A stretch of 50,902 nt of DNA. Source: Thermophagus xiamenensis (GTDB lineage: Bacteria; Bacteroidota; Bacteroidia; Bacteroidales; Marinilabiliaceae). The stretch spans positions 1 to 50,902 of the forward strand of contig NZ_FONA01000026.1 in the NCBI RefSeq assembly GCF_900112795.1, given 5' to 3'. Position numbers and translations under genes: made by a program. This document shows, piece after piece, positions 24,736 to 33,117 of this stretch; the first letter of the stretch is position 1; each line of letters begins with the position of its first letter. The notes below the pieces were generated by a model. That model searched no databases and was not told the DNA's origin. It saw only the letters and a program-made list of their open reading frames with translations.

Positions 24736-25069
24736 TGTTTAAAATATCTTTTATAGGTTCAAAAATGAATATTTCAGGTTGTTAAAGCTTATCAAAGAAA
24801 CGTATTGTTGGCAAAAGTTATTCAAATAGAAATGTTTTTTTCTATAAAATAAAATTCAAAAGGTTGGTATTTGTTTACGATACTTCGCCCGTTAGTTTGA
24901 TGTAATGTTAAAACAACTACAAAACAAGTATTTTGTTTCGAGATTTTTGATAAGGAAGTCCAAAATCTTTATGATATTTTACAAATGATTTTTATCGCCT
25001 GTTTGGAATTGATTGTTATTCCCTGGTGCAAAGCAGCGTTTTATTTCATCCGTATAAACTTCCCTTACT

Positions 25070-25290
25070 TTATTGATATATTGCTTCTTAAAAGTAGTCA
25101 TTAGTGGTTAGTCCTTAGTCATTAGTTAATCAGCACTAGTCACTAATGACTGTTGACTATTGACTAATCACTAATGACTATTGACTTCTTCTGCCTTCTG
25201 CCTGTGCACTTCTGCCTTTGTCTTTTATATATGTCCTTTTGTGGCAACAGCCGCCATGCTCGTTTCACTCATTGTAAAATTTATCCTTTT
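25070..25290. repeat. Compound dispersed repeat, near copy of 3060-3255
   Basis: The order of blocks is the same as at 3060-3255: TTGATATATTGCTTCTTAAAAGTAG-like lead-in, TAGTCATTAGTGGTTAGTC hairpin arms (about 25096-25184), CTTCTGCCTTCTGCC (about 25187), and CATGCTCGTTTCA (25256-25268). Long identical stretches between the two copies argue for recent spread or gene conversion. The preceding 24750-25070 shows nothing else I can name. Confidence 0.8.
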
Positions 25291-25661
25291 TAGACTTCAA
25301 CTATGTGTTCAAAAGGAGGAGGTCGGATGGCATCGTTTTTAATAAATGAAGAATTATAATTTATTTGGTTTTGTGGCCATTGCCGTTTTACGAAAAGTAT
25401 TAACCGCTTGAAGCTGAAAAAGCATTGCGTGTAAAAAAACTTTTGATTGACCGGGGGGCGATATTTAATAGCCAGGTTATTTTTTGTTGAGTTTAGGTTG
25501 AATTTTAAAGTGGCAGAAGGAGGTTTTGAAATAACCAAATGTTCAAAGGATTCCTTTTTACGGCCCATCCGCTCCGGAATTCGATGACCTAAGCCGAAGA
25601 AGTAGATAAAGATAATAAGAAAATATGATAAACCGGTTGTAAATACCCCAAACAGGAACAT
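25290..25661 (-). CDS. Hypothetical small membrane-anchored protein
   Basis: This 123-residue reading frame is not recognised. It opens with a hydrophobic helix (MFLFGVFTTGLSYFLIIFIYF) that could anchor it in the inner membrane, followed by a basic, polar tail with PPPFEHIVEV at the C-terminus. Codon use looks ordinary, and the frame fills an otherwise empty gap. However, it ends beside a dispersed repeat and has no obvious partners. A spurious frame cannot be excluded. Confidence 0.45.
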   Translation of the reverse strand: MFLFGVFTTGLSYFLIIFIYFFGLGHRIPERMGRKKESFEHLVISKPPSATLKFNLNSTKNNLAIKYRPPVNQKFFYTQCFFSFKRLILFVKRQWPQNQINYNSSFIKNDAIRPPPFEHIVEV

Positions 25662-25948
25662 AAGTTGTTTTATAATTTATCTAATTTGTTGGCTGTCCGG
25701 AACTAAACTGTTAATTTTTAGTTCATAGCTTTATGAGTATTAGGTAAGGTATTCTTAATGAACCTTCTATTAGCCTAAGTGTTTGATGGTTTAAGAACCT
25801 AATAACCCACCTTTTGCCTGTGCATTTTTTTATTGTGACCAATCTTTATGGTCATACTCGGTTCAAGCCTTGCAAAGGTAATGAAAAGTTCACAACATAG
25901 GTTCAGATCCTGTTGCGGGTTTTCTGTGTTCCTGCTTTGTATATAGGC

Positions 25949-26293
25949 TTAAAAAGTTGTTCTGTTCCAACCCCACCGGTTGGCGGGAGCATCTGCGAAT
26001 TCAATATAAATACGCTCCGGATTAATTCCCAGTTTAGCATGTGCCAGGTCGGCAATTTCTTTGGTTAAAAGGTTGACCTGCTGTGTTGTCAGACCTATAC
26101 TTTTAATTTCCAGGTAGGCTGTAGGTTCATCTGTTCCGCCAAATGTCATGGGTACGGTAGGCTCAAACAGGGTCATTACATATTTTTCTGATTTTTGCAG
26201 TGTTTCAGCAACTTTTTGGGATGCATCCTTCAAAAATGCTTGTTGTGTGGATGCATCAAACGGTTTATTGGTACTGATTTTTAGCAATGGCAT
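25949..26293 (-). CDS. MIF/phenylpyruvate tautomerase-family protein
   Basis: This 114-residue protein starts with MPLLKIST, so processing exposes the catalytic N-terminal proline of the tautomerase superfamily. The C-terminal block INPERIYIEFADAPANRWGWN matches macrophage-migration-inhibitory-factor-like tautomerases. The ATG at 26293 is chosen so that Pro follows Met; a longer frame would block the catalytic proline. It is the last gene on the strand of the isoprenoid block, 85 bp after mevalonate kinase, but no role in that pathway is known. It probably acts on a phenylpyruvate-like keto-enol substrate. Confidence 0.88.
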   Translation of the reverse strand: MPLLKISTNKPFDASTQQAFLKDASQKVAETLQKSEKYVMTLFEPTVPMTFGGTDEPTAYLEIKSIGLTTQQVNLLTKEIADLAHAKLGINPERIYIEFADAPANRWGWNRTTF

Positions 26294-26378
26294 AGTTCCT
26301 GATTTTTTTTTTCCTAATTGATAAATTTTCCTTCCAAAAATACCCAATTTTACGCAAATAGGAATAATTCCTCAGATG

Positions 26379-27377
26379 CTAAACAACTGTATTGGGATTA
26401 TGTTTTTTCAGGTCGTGATAAACCGGTATAATTTCCCAACCCTCCTTTTCGATAATATTTTTGGTGTTGGGAAAATCGCGGGTAAATCCGAGGACGTAAC
26501 CACCTCCGCCCGAACCACAGAGCTTAAGATAATAGCTGTCAGATTTTAAACCATTTCGCCAAAGAGCCCGAACAGAGTCGGGAACCATTTTTTGAAGTTT
26601 CTGTTCCTGCAGGGATGACAATTCCTTTAAAGCAGAGTAAAAATAATCTTTCCTGTTTTCAATAAGATTGATAATACAAGAGTTGTTTAATGGTGTTAGT
26701 TTATGTTCTACAAATTTATAGAACTCTTTATCATTGTTGTATTTTTCCATAAATCCCTGGACCAGGGGGGCAGTTTTACCCGGTTTACCACTGTTGATAA
26801 GGAAAATACCATCGGTTTTTAGGTCTTGGTACGAGGGTAATCCAACAGGTTCGATATGGTCGAGGTCTCTTAGTAATAAAGGATGTTTCATGAAACAGAT
26901 TAAAGGGTCGATACCCGAACTTGTGCCGTGAAACCACGTTTCCAGTTGGGCCAGTTGTTCTTTGAGTTTGCGAATGTCTTGAGGGGTCAAAAGGTCTTTT
27001 CGTTTGGGTGCGTTGCTAACATATTTTTGGAAAAATGCTGCAACAAGGGCACCACTGCTACCTAATCCATAACCTTCCGGGATGGTTGATTCAAAATAGA
27101 GGCCATTGTCCAGGTCCGATTTTAAACGGTCGGTATCGAAATCGCAGAGTAAATCACCGTTGGTGGCCAGGGTATGCAAATAAAACCAAAATTCGTACAG
27201 ATGTTGGTTACTGCGTTGAGCAAAGGCCAGGTCGGTATAGCTGTTGCGGTTGGGGAAAGCCAACTGGCCATTAAAATGTGAATAAGGGATGGTTAGGCCC
27301 ATCGACCCGTTGATGATGGTATATTCACCAAAAAGCATAATCTTTGAATAAAATAACTCTCCTGTTTCGGTCTGCAT
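26379..27377 (-). CDS. mvk: Mevalonate kinase
   Basis: This 332-residue GHMP kinase phosphorylates mevalonate at C5 with ATP. It shows the ATP-loop PEGYGLGSSGALVAA (motif 2), GTSSGIDPL with the catalytic Asp, and the C-terminal motif 3 KLCGSGGGGYVLG. The N-terminal FYSKIMLFGEYTIINGS is a clear kinase start. Among the three GHMP genes here this one best fits mevalonate kinase, while the diphosphomevalonate decarboxylase and the GYDIA gene are distinct. It lies 51 bp after the decarboxylase stop, in the same transcript. Confidence 0.85.
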   Translation of the reverse strand: MQTETGELFYSKIMLFGEYTIINGSMGLTIPYSHFNGQLAFPNRNSYTDLAFAQRSNQHLYEFWFYLHTLATNGDLLCDFDTDRLKSDLDNGLYFESTIPEGYGLGSSGALVAAFFQKYVSNAPKRKDLLTPQDIRKLKEQLAQLETWFHGTSSGIDPLICFMKHPLLLRDLDHIEPVGLPSYQDLKTDGIFLINSGKPGKTAPLVQGFMEKYNNDKEFYKFVEHKLTPLNNSCIINLIENRKDYFYSALKELSSLQEQKLQKMVPDSVRALWRNGLKSDSYYLKLCGSGGGGYVLGFTRDFPNTKNIIEKEGWEIIPVYHDLKKHNPNTVV

Positions 27378-27428
27378 AATCGGTTGGTTTCTACTTTTAT
27401 TTAAAAAATAAATTTAATTAGTGTGTTT

Positions 27429-28469
27429 TTAATTTATTTTTCGAGGGCCTTCCCCGATATGGTCACAAATTATGGTTTCGTTTTCGCATAATGGTTTCAA
27501 TTCCTCTTCTTCCCAAGTCTTAATTTTATTTTTTACTTCTCGGGGGTATAATAAATGAATATTTGGTCCTGCGTCGAGGGTAAAGGTAACAGGTAACCCA
27601 CTTTTTTGCCGGAACGCTTTAATTTTATTTATTAGGGCTAATGAGTTGGGCAGCATGAGTGTGTAAGCGGGATTACTGCTCATCATCAAGGCATGCAACG
27701 ACAAGGCCTCGTTTTCGGCGAGGTTGCTGAAGCCCTCCCAATCCCCATTTTCCAAATATTGCAGTAGTAAAAAAGTGTTGTTATGTGCTTGTTTTATTCT
27801 TCCCTGTTGATAGGGATGACCATGCATTAGGTCGTGGCCGGCCGAACTGCTGATGGATTTGCGTTTGCCGGAAACGATAAGAATGTCGTCTTGAATGGTT
27901 TGAAAAAGCGGGTGTATCTTGTCAGTTAATTGTATCGCATAAAAATCTGAACTTTCCGGTATCTCGGGTAGCTTACCCCAAAGATTCCACCCACCGAAGA
28001 CGGAGCGTGCGGCACTGCCAGAGCCTATCCGCGCCCAGGATGATATAGTTTGTCTGGAAATTTTTTCTTCTGGATTAACTTGCTGATGTAAGTCAGCCAG
28101 ACAAAAAGCCAGGGCCGACATGGCACTGGCCGATGAGGCAATGCCTGAACTATGTGGAAAGGTATTGGAACTATTTATTCTTAAATGATATTGTTGAATA
28201 AATGGAATTTCGTGACCTAAATGGTTCAGAAATCTTTGTATCTTATCACGAAAACTCAACTTTTCTTCGTTGTTAAGATAAAATGAAAAAGTACCTCTAT
28301 TATCATTGAGAATTAATTCTACTGTTGTGGTGGTTACTGCCTTGGATAATGAAAAACTTACCGATGGGTTGATAGGCTGTTGCTGGCCTTTTTTTCCCCA
28401 GTATTTAACAATGGCAAGGTTTGAAGGAGATTGCCAGGTGGCAGAATATATTGGTTGTGAAGTATTCAT
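27429..28469 (-). CDS. mvaD: Diphosphomevalonate decarboxylase
   Basis: This 346-residue GHMP-fold enzyme converts mevalonate 5-diphosphate to isopentenyl diphosphate with ATP and loss of CO2. Family marks are SNLAIVKYWGK near the N-terminus, FPHSSGIASSASAMSALA (the ATP/phosphate loop), SARSVFGGWNLWG and TLDAGPNIHLLY with the catalytic Asp. The length is close to yeast and bacterial MvaD. Its start codon is one base from the stop of the GHMP kinase gene, so translation is coupled. This gene makes the classical (not archaeal) mevalonate route explicit. Confidence 0.94.
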   Translation of the reverse strand: MNTSQPIYSATWQSPSNLAIVKYWGKKGQQQPINPSVSFSLSKAVTTTTVELILNDNRGTFSFYLNNEEKLSFRDKIQRFLNHLGHEIPFIQQYHLRINSSNTFPHSSGIASSASAMSALAFCLADLHQQVNPEEKISRQTISSWARIGSGSAARSVFGGWNLWGKLPEIPESSDFYAIQLTDKIHPLFQTIQDDILIVSGKRKSISSSAGHDLMHGHPYQQGRIKQAHNNTFLLLQYLENGDWEGFSNLAENEALSLHALMMSSNPAYTLMLPNSLALINKIKAFRQKSGLPVTFTLDAGPNIHLLYPREVKNKIKTWEEEELKPLCENETIICDHIGEGPRKIN

Positions 28470-28470
28470 A

Positions 28471-29385
28471 TTAACGTTTTATTATATCTTGAAGTTTGAG
28501 TAAAGTATTGAATCCTTTTGCTTTGAAATATTCTTTAGTTTTGTCATCGGGCATCAGCGAGAGTGCCATAAAAAAGTCGCCTCCCCAGGCACCGAGGGAT
28601 TTTACTGCTCCTTTAAAATCAGAAAAATACTTTTGTTTTAAGGTAGGGCACCCAATAACATCGCTAATGATGGATTCATGCTCTTCCATGAGGGCGATAA
28701 AGTTCTCGGGCGATTGTTCTATCGACATTTGATGAGAAATATGGGTAATTTGTTCGATGGTCTGTTTTGCTGGTAAAGTGTTTTTTAGATGTTGATTGAT
28801 AGCTTTTTGAGAGTTTTGTTTGCTGTTAAGAAAACCTAACCATAATTGGCCCATAAAAGGGGGATTAAAAATTGTGTTTTGAACCAGTGGCTTTTCTTTA
28901 CTCTGTAATTGGAAAAAGATTGGTCCCCTGGCCGAAGCACAGGCAATGTCATAACCGGAACCGCCAAAGGTAAGTGAAAGCAGTTGGTAAGGGTCGATAT
29001 TTAACCATTGGGCAAGATTGTTGATTAATGTTGAACTGCTGCCCCAACCCCAAATAGGGGGGAATTCCAGATGGGTAGTTATTTCTTTTCCGGAAAATAT
29101 AGATGGGTTTTTATTTAACTTTCCGGCTGCTATCAGAATGTTTTTTAATTTTTCGGCCAGAGGTGCATCGGTAGTTTCTTTAATGACAAGGTTTGATGAA
29201 TAACGAGCTGAAAACCACAAGCCGTTAATATGAGTAGCCTTCCATATCAAGTCATCGCCGCCGGTATTGTGGCACGTCATGGTTTGTCCCTTTTGTAAGG
29301 GTATTGCCAGTCCTGTAGCACCGAAAAGGACTAAATATTCGCCTGCCAGTAGCAGTTTCCCGTTAGAGCGTATGGTGTAGCTCAT
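28471..29385 (-). CDS. GYDIA-family GHMP kinase, candidate phosphomevalonate kinase
   Basis: This is a 304-residue GHMP-fold protein. It opens with SNGKLLLAGEYLVLFGATG, has a short P-loop block WGWGSSSTLINNL, and carries FGGSGYDIACASARGP, the motif that gives the GYDIA family its name. It is not close to the known phosphomevalonate kinases. Since mevalonate kinase and diphosphomevalonate decarboxylase are both present and the second kinase is otherwise missing, this gene most likely phosphorylates mevalonate 5-phosphate. Its position between the decarboxylase and HMG-CoA reductase and the 4-bp overlap with the latter support this. The specificity is inferred, not visible. Confidence 0.8.
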   Translation of the reverse strand: MSYTIRSNGKLLLAGEYLVLFGATGLAIPLQKGQTMTCHNTGGDDLIWKATHINGLWFSARYSSNLVIKETTDAPLAEKLKNILIAAGKLNKNPSIFSGKEITTHLEFPPIWGWGSSSTLINNLAQWLNIDPYQLLSLTFGGSGYDIACASARGPIFFQLQSKEKPLVQNTIFNPPFMGQLWLGFLNSKQNSQKAINQHLKNTLPAKQTIEQITHISHQMSIEQSPENFIALMEEHESIISDVIGCPTLKQKYFSDFKGAVKSLGAWGGDFFMALSLMPDDKTKEYFKAKGFNTLLKLQDIIKR

Positions 29386-30701
29386 GATTTGTTTTGTTGT
29401 CGAAAATGCATTAAAAAGTCTTTAACTGCTTTAGCAGATACGGTTTTATTGCTAAAGTATTGTTCGGCAGCGGCTGTTTCTTCCGGCGAAGCATTCTCTG
29501 TTTTAAGTAGATTGCTGAGGTGGAGTTTCATGTGTCCTTTTTGTATGCCTGTTGTAACCAGCGAAGCAACGGCCGAAAAGTTGTTGGCCAGTCCTGCCGA
29601 GGCGGCAATGCTCATTAGTTCCCGTGCAGAAGGATTGCCAAGCATTTCTATAGCCAGTTTTGCCAAAGGATGAAGACGTGTTAACCCGCCTACGGTTCCC
29701 AGAGCTAACGGCAAGGTCAGTTCCAACCGGAATATTTTGTCGTCAGTAATATGACATTGTGAAAGCGACCGGTATTGACCATCTTTTGCTGCCCAGGCGT
29801 GGCCGGCAGCTTCCACCGCCCGAAAATCATTGCCGGTGGCTATTACGACAGCATCGGTGCCATTAAAAATACCTTTGTTGTGGGTTACGGCACGAGAGGG
29901 GTCCAACCGTGCAATGTCTACTGCCAGCTTAAATTTTTCTGCAAATTGTTCTGATGAAAGGTCGGCGGCAAAAGGTTTGAGTGCCGACACCGGGCATTCA
30001 ACAGCGGCTGTTACCAAACAGCCGGTGGTATAATTGGATAGGATGGCCATAATGATATCTATGTGACCATGTTGTTTCAAAGTTTCCTGTGATTGAAAAA
30101 AATCTTGCAGCGGATTTTTCATCTCTTCCAGACATGAGTTGATGAAGTTGGCACCCATGCTGTCTGCCGTTTCAAATAGCACTTCCAGTTGATAGAGTGA
30201 AGTTTTTTGTTCAAGGGGTATAATAGATATTGCTTCAACACCACCACCACGTTTTTCCATATTTTCGGTTATGGGTTTTACCGCTTTCAGAAGTATGGCC
30301 TTCAGTGTGTCAATGTGTTTTTGGATTTGTGTTATTGGTCCGTTCCATTTAAACCAAATCTGTCCTTTTTTTAGTGTGCCATGGATGGTGGTTTTAAATC
30401 CCCCGTTTTGAGCCCAAAAAGCAGCGGCCCGACTGGCTGCTGCTACCACCGAGCTTTCTTCTACCACCATGGGTACCACATACCACCGGTCATCAATTTT
30501 GAAATTGGGTGCAACACCAAAGGGAAGGTAAAAGTTAGACAAGGTATTTTCGGAAAAATCATCGAACAACTCTTGCTGCGAAGGGTGACGGTAGTGTGCC
30601 AGCCTTTCCGAAAAATCTTCCGGTAGCGAATAGGTTTGAGTTAATGTTTCAATCTTTTCTTCTCTTGACAGTTTAGAAAAACCTTTGATTAGTGAGCTCA
30701 T
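29382..30701 (-). CDS. mvaA: Hydroxymethylglutaryl-CoA reductase, class II
   Basis: This roughly 439-residue soluble enzyme interconverts HMG-CoA and mevalonate. Class II features are ENTLSNFYLPFGVAPNF, EESSVVAAASRAA, ADSMGANFINSCLEE, the catalytic Lys in HNKGIFNGTDAVV, Asp in the ATGNDFRAVEA region, and the late His in GIQKGHMKLH. It has no membrane domain. Class II enzymes run in either direction, degradative in Pseudomonas mevalonii and biosynthetic in other bacteria. The company of mevalonate kinases downstream argues for synthesis of mevalonate here. The ATG at 30701 is preferred over a GTG six bases upstream. Confidence 0.92.
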   Translation of the reverse strand: MSSLIKGFSKLSREEKIETLTQTYSLPEDFSERLAHYRHPSQQELFDDFSENTLSNFYLPFGVAPNFKIDDRWYVVPMVVEESSVVAAASRAAAFWAQNGGFKTTIHGTLKKGQIWFKWNGPITQIQKHIDTLKAILLKAVKPITENMEKRGGGVEAISIIPLEQKTSLYQLEVLFETADSMGANFINSCLEEMKNPLQDFFQSQETLKQHGHIDIIMAILSNYTTGCLVTAAVECPVSALKPFAADLSSEQFAEKFKLAVDIARLDPSRAVTHNKGIFNGTDAVVIATGNDFRAVEAAGHAWAAKDGQYRSLSQCHITDDKIFRLELTLPLALGTVGGLTRLHPLAKLAIEMLGNPSARELMSIAASAGLANNFSAVASLVTTGIQKGHMKLHLSNLLKTENASPEETAAAEQYFSNKTVSAKAVKDFLMHFRQQNKS

Positions 30702-30724
30702 ATTCACAGTATTTATGTATCCCC

Positions 30725-31750
30725 CTACAAGTCGTTTTGATTTTGACAGTTACTTACAGGTATCAGGTATTGCCTGGCAATTCCCAGCGCTTTTTTTATT
30801 TGAATTACGAAATTTTTCAGAGTTTCGTAATCGTCCATGGCATGCTTAAGAAAAGCCGAAGCCATCCCAAAGACTGATTTTAAAGAGCTTATTTGTGTAA
30901 GGTAAAATCCATCTACCACATTGTTAATTCCACCTGAAATGATCAATTGCTGACATTTCACCGGATATTTTGCGGCAATGATATTTACAAAATGTGTCAT
31001 TTCCGGTGCGGTGTGACCAATTTTGCCAAAAGGGTCAAACAGCCCGAAGTGTTCAGGATGGTGGTCTTTTATCCGGCTAATTTCAAGTTTGGTAAAATTG
31101 GTGCCTCCCAAAGCACCAAACTCAATAGCTTCTAACGGTAGCGACAATAGACGGCGCAGGCTTTCCGGGCCCATGCCTTGCCCTACCTCTTTAACGATGA
31201 TTCTGAGATTGGTACGTTCCAGAAACGCTTCAATGGTTTCGATCGGCGGGACGCTAATAGTGTCCCCTTCAGGCTGGAAAGCTTCCTGAAGAGGGTTAAC
31301 ATGAATTATCAGTCCGTCAGCCTTTAGTCGGTCGACCATGTCAACAACTTTTTGTTCCTGTTTTTGGTCAATAATTTTTTCAATTTGGGCGATTCCTAAA
31401 TTGGCATAGAAAGGTACAGACTCGCCCATATATTCTCTAATATTAAAGTCGTCCCAGTGTTCCTGATTGTCGAGTAAGGCACGGCAGGAGCCCAGACCCA
31501 TTCCCATTCCGAACTCTCCGCAGGCCTGGGCCAGATTCCTGTTTATGGTTCCACTCATGCGTGTTCCGCCGGTCATGCTGCTTACCCAAATGGGTAGGGT
31601 CATGGTTTTCCCTGCAAAAGAGAAAGCATCAAAGCGTCCATCATGGTGGGATGCCAAAAGCGGTTCGTAATGAAATCGATTATCTGCCTCATGCTTGCCT
31701 GTTCGGGCCGACAAGGCCATGTCAATGTGGTCTTTTTTCCGGTCGCTCAT
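30725..31750 (-). CDS. fni: Isopentenyl-diphosphate delta-isomerase, type 2 (FMN)
   Basis: This 341-residue TIM-barrel flavoenzyme interconverts IPP and DMAPP using reduced FMN. It has the RKKDHI start block (residues 4-9), IWVSSMTGGT, NLGIAQI, IIHVNPLQEAFQPEGD, the FMN-contact KEVGQGMG and the ISGGINN phosphate site. The length is usual for the Fni family. It sits 24 bp before HMG-CoA reductase, completing the route to both five-carbon building blocks in one cluster. Confidence 0.93.
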   Translation of the reverse strand: MSDRKKDHIDMALSARTGKHEADNRFHYEPLLASHHDGRFDAFSFAGKTMTLPIWVSSMTGGTRMSGTINRNLAQACGEFGMGMGLGSCRALLDNQEHWDDFNIREYMGESVPFYANLGIAQIEKIIDQKQEQKVVDMVDRLKADGLIIHVNPLQEAFQPEGDTISVPPIETIEAFLERTNLRIIVKEVGQGMGPESLRRLLSLPLEAIEFGALGGTNFTKLEISRIKDHHPEHFGLFDPFGKIGHTAPEMTHFVNIIAAKYPVKCQQLIISGGINNVVDGFYLTQISSLKSVFGMASAFLKHAMDDYETLKNFVIQIKKALGIARQYLIPVSNCQNQNDL

Positions 31751-31783
31751 TCTAAAAATAATTCACTAACAATAATATTTAAT

Positions 31784-32929
31784 TTACTTTATGCCCAACT
31801 GGCGAGCGATGACATATCTTAGAATTTCGGATGTTCCTTCACCAATCTGTAATAACCTTTGGTCACGATAGAACCGTTCTACAGGGTTATCTTTAAACAA
31901 CCCGGAGCCACCAAATATTTGGACCGCCTCATCTGCTATTTCACGCGCCATTTCCGATGCATACAGCTTAGCTATGGCTGCTTCGCGTGTGAAAGATTTT
32001 CCCTGGTCTTTAAGCAGGCATGCTTTATATAAGGTGTTTCTGGCCAGTTCAATTTTCATGTCCATGTCAGCCAGTTTAAAACTGATGCTTTGGAACTTAG
32101 AGATGGGCTGTCCGAATTGATATCTGGTTTGAGCATGTTGAAGGGCATGTTCAAAAGCGCCCCTGGCAAGACCTACTCCCATGGCTGCAATGGATAATCG
32201 TCCCCCATCGAGAGTTTTAAGCATATATCTGGCACCCATTCCTTCTTTTCCCAGAAGGTTGGAATATGGCACTTTGCAATTTTCCAGTTTGATTCGGCCG
32301 GTGTCAGAGGCTCTCCACATCATTTTACCGGTCATGCGTTCCGAATAAAAACCGGGTCGGTCTTTTTCTACCAAAATGGCACTAAGTTTTTCTTTTCCGT
32401 TTTTGTCGGTGGTCATGGCCTGGATGGTGACCCCCAGTGTAAGCTCGTTGGATGAGTTGGTGATAAATCGTTTGGTGCCATTGAGCACCCAATAATCTTT
32501 TTCACGTACTGCTTTGGTTTTTGTTCCCAAAGCATCGGATCCGGCGGTTTCTTCGGTTAATCCGAAACCCCAAAGATGTTCTCCGGTGGTAAGCTTGGGT
32601 AACCATTTATTTTTTTGCTCTTCACTACCATATACATAGATGGGGTCAATACCCAAACTATTGTGGGCAGCAACAGTGGCAGCCTGAGAAGCGTCAACAC
32701 GTGCCAACTCTTCTACCGCAATAATATAAGACAGAGTATCAAGCTCTTGTCCTCCATATTTTTTTGGTAATGTAATCCCAAAGAGACCTGCTTCTCCCAT
32801 TTTCTTGGTTAGTTCAGGTGAGAATCGTTCTTCCCTGTCGAGTCTTTCTGCTTCGGGTTGGATGACTTCTTCTGCAAAAGCCCGGATTTGTTTTCGGTAA
32901 TTTTCGTGTTTTTCGGTTGTCAATATCAT
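31784..32929 (-). CDS. Acyl-CoA dehydrogenase, short/branched-chain type
   Basis: This 381-residue FAD enzyme introduces a double bond next to the CoA thioester. It has GFGLTEETAGSDALGTKT and GTKRFITNSS (FAD/substrate contacts), FGQPISKFQ and the end IGEGTSEILRYVIARQ. Position and neighbours suggest oxidation of isovaleryl-CoA to 3-methylcrotonyl-CoA. However, the catalytic Glu364 is at the place typical of short- and medium-chain enzymes (EGTSEI), while the alternative Glu of true isovaleryl-CoA dehydrogenases is Gly in LDGGRL (241-244). Butyryl-, 2-methylbutyryl- or isobutyryl-CoA are equally possible substrates. It lies 33 bp before the isomerase. Confidence 0.88.
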   Translation of the reverse strand: MILTTEKHENYRKQIRAFAEEVIQPEAERLDREERFSPELTKKMGEAGLFGITLPKKYGGQELDTLSYIIAVEELARVDASQAATVAAHNSLGIDPIYVYGSEEQKNKWLPKLTTGEHLWGFGLTEETAGSDALGTKTKAVREKDYWVLNGTKRFITNSSNELTLGVTIQAMTTDKNGKEKLSAILVEKDRPGFYSERMTGKMMWRASDTGRIKLENCKVPYSNLLGKEGMGARYMLKTLDGGRLSIAAMGVGLARGAFEHALQHAQTRYQFGQPISKFQSISFKLADMDMKIELARNTLYKACLLKDQGKSFTREAAIAKLYASEMAREIADEAVQIFGGSGLFKDNPVERFYRDQRLLQIGEGTSEILRYVIARQLGIK

Positions 32930-33117
32930 ATTTAATAAATTATAAAAAACAGAGTATGTTGTTACAAAAAGTGGTCGATTAAGAATTAATGTTATGCCAA
33001 AATAAACGATTGTATTTGCGTGCTCTTTTCAACTTATTATAGCTTGTTAGGTTTTCGATGATTAGCTTGATAATATTTTTTTTAGAATTCCGAGGGTGCC
33101 GTGTTTTTTTAATGGTG

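Noticed and set aside
31784-32929. Firm name isovaleryl-CoA dehydrogenase
   Set aside because: The catalytic Glu is in the SCAD/MCAD position and the IVD-type Glu is Gly, so only the broader family name is supported.
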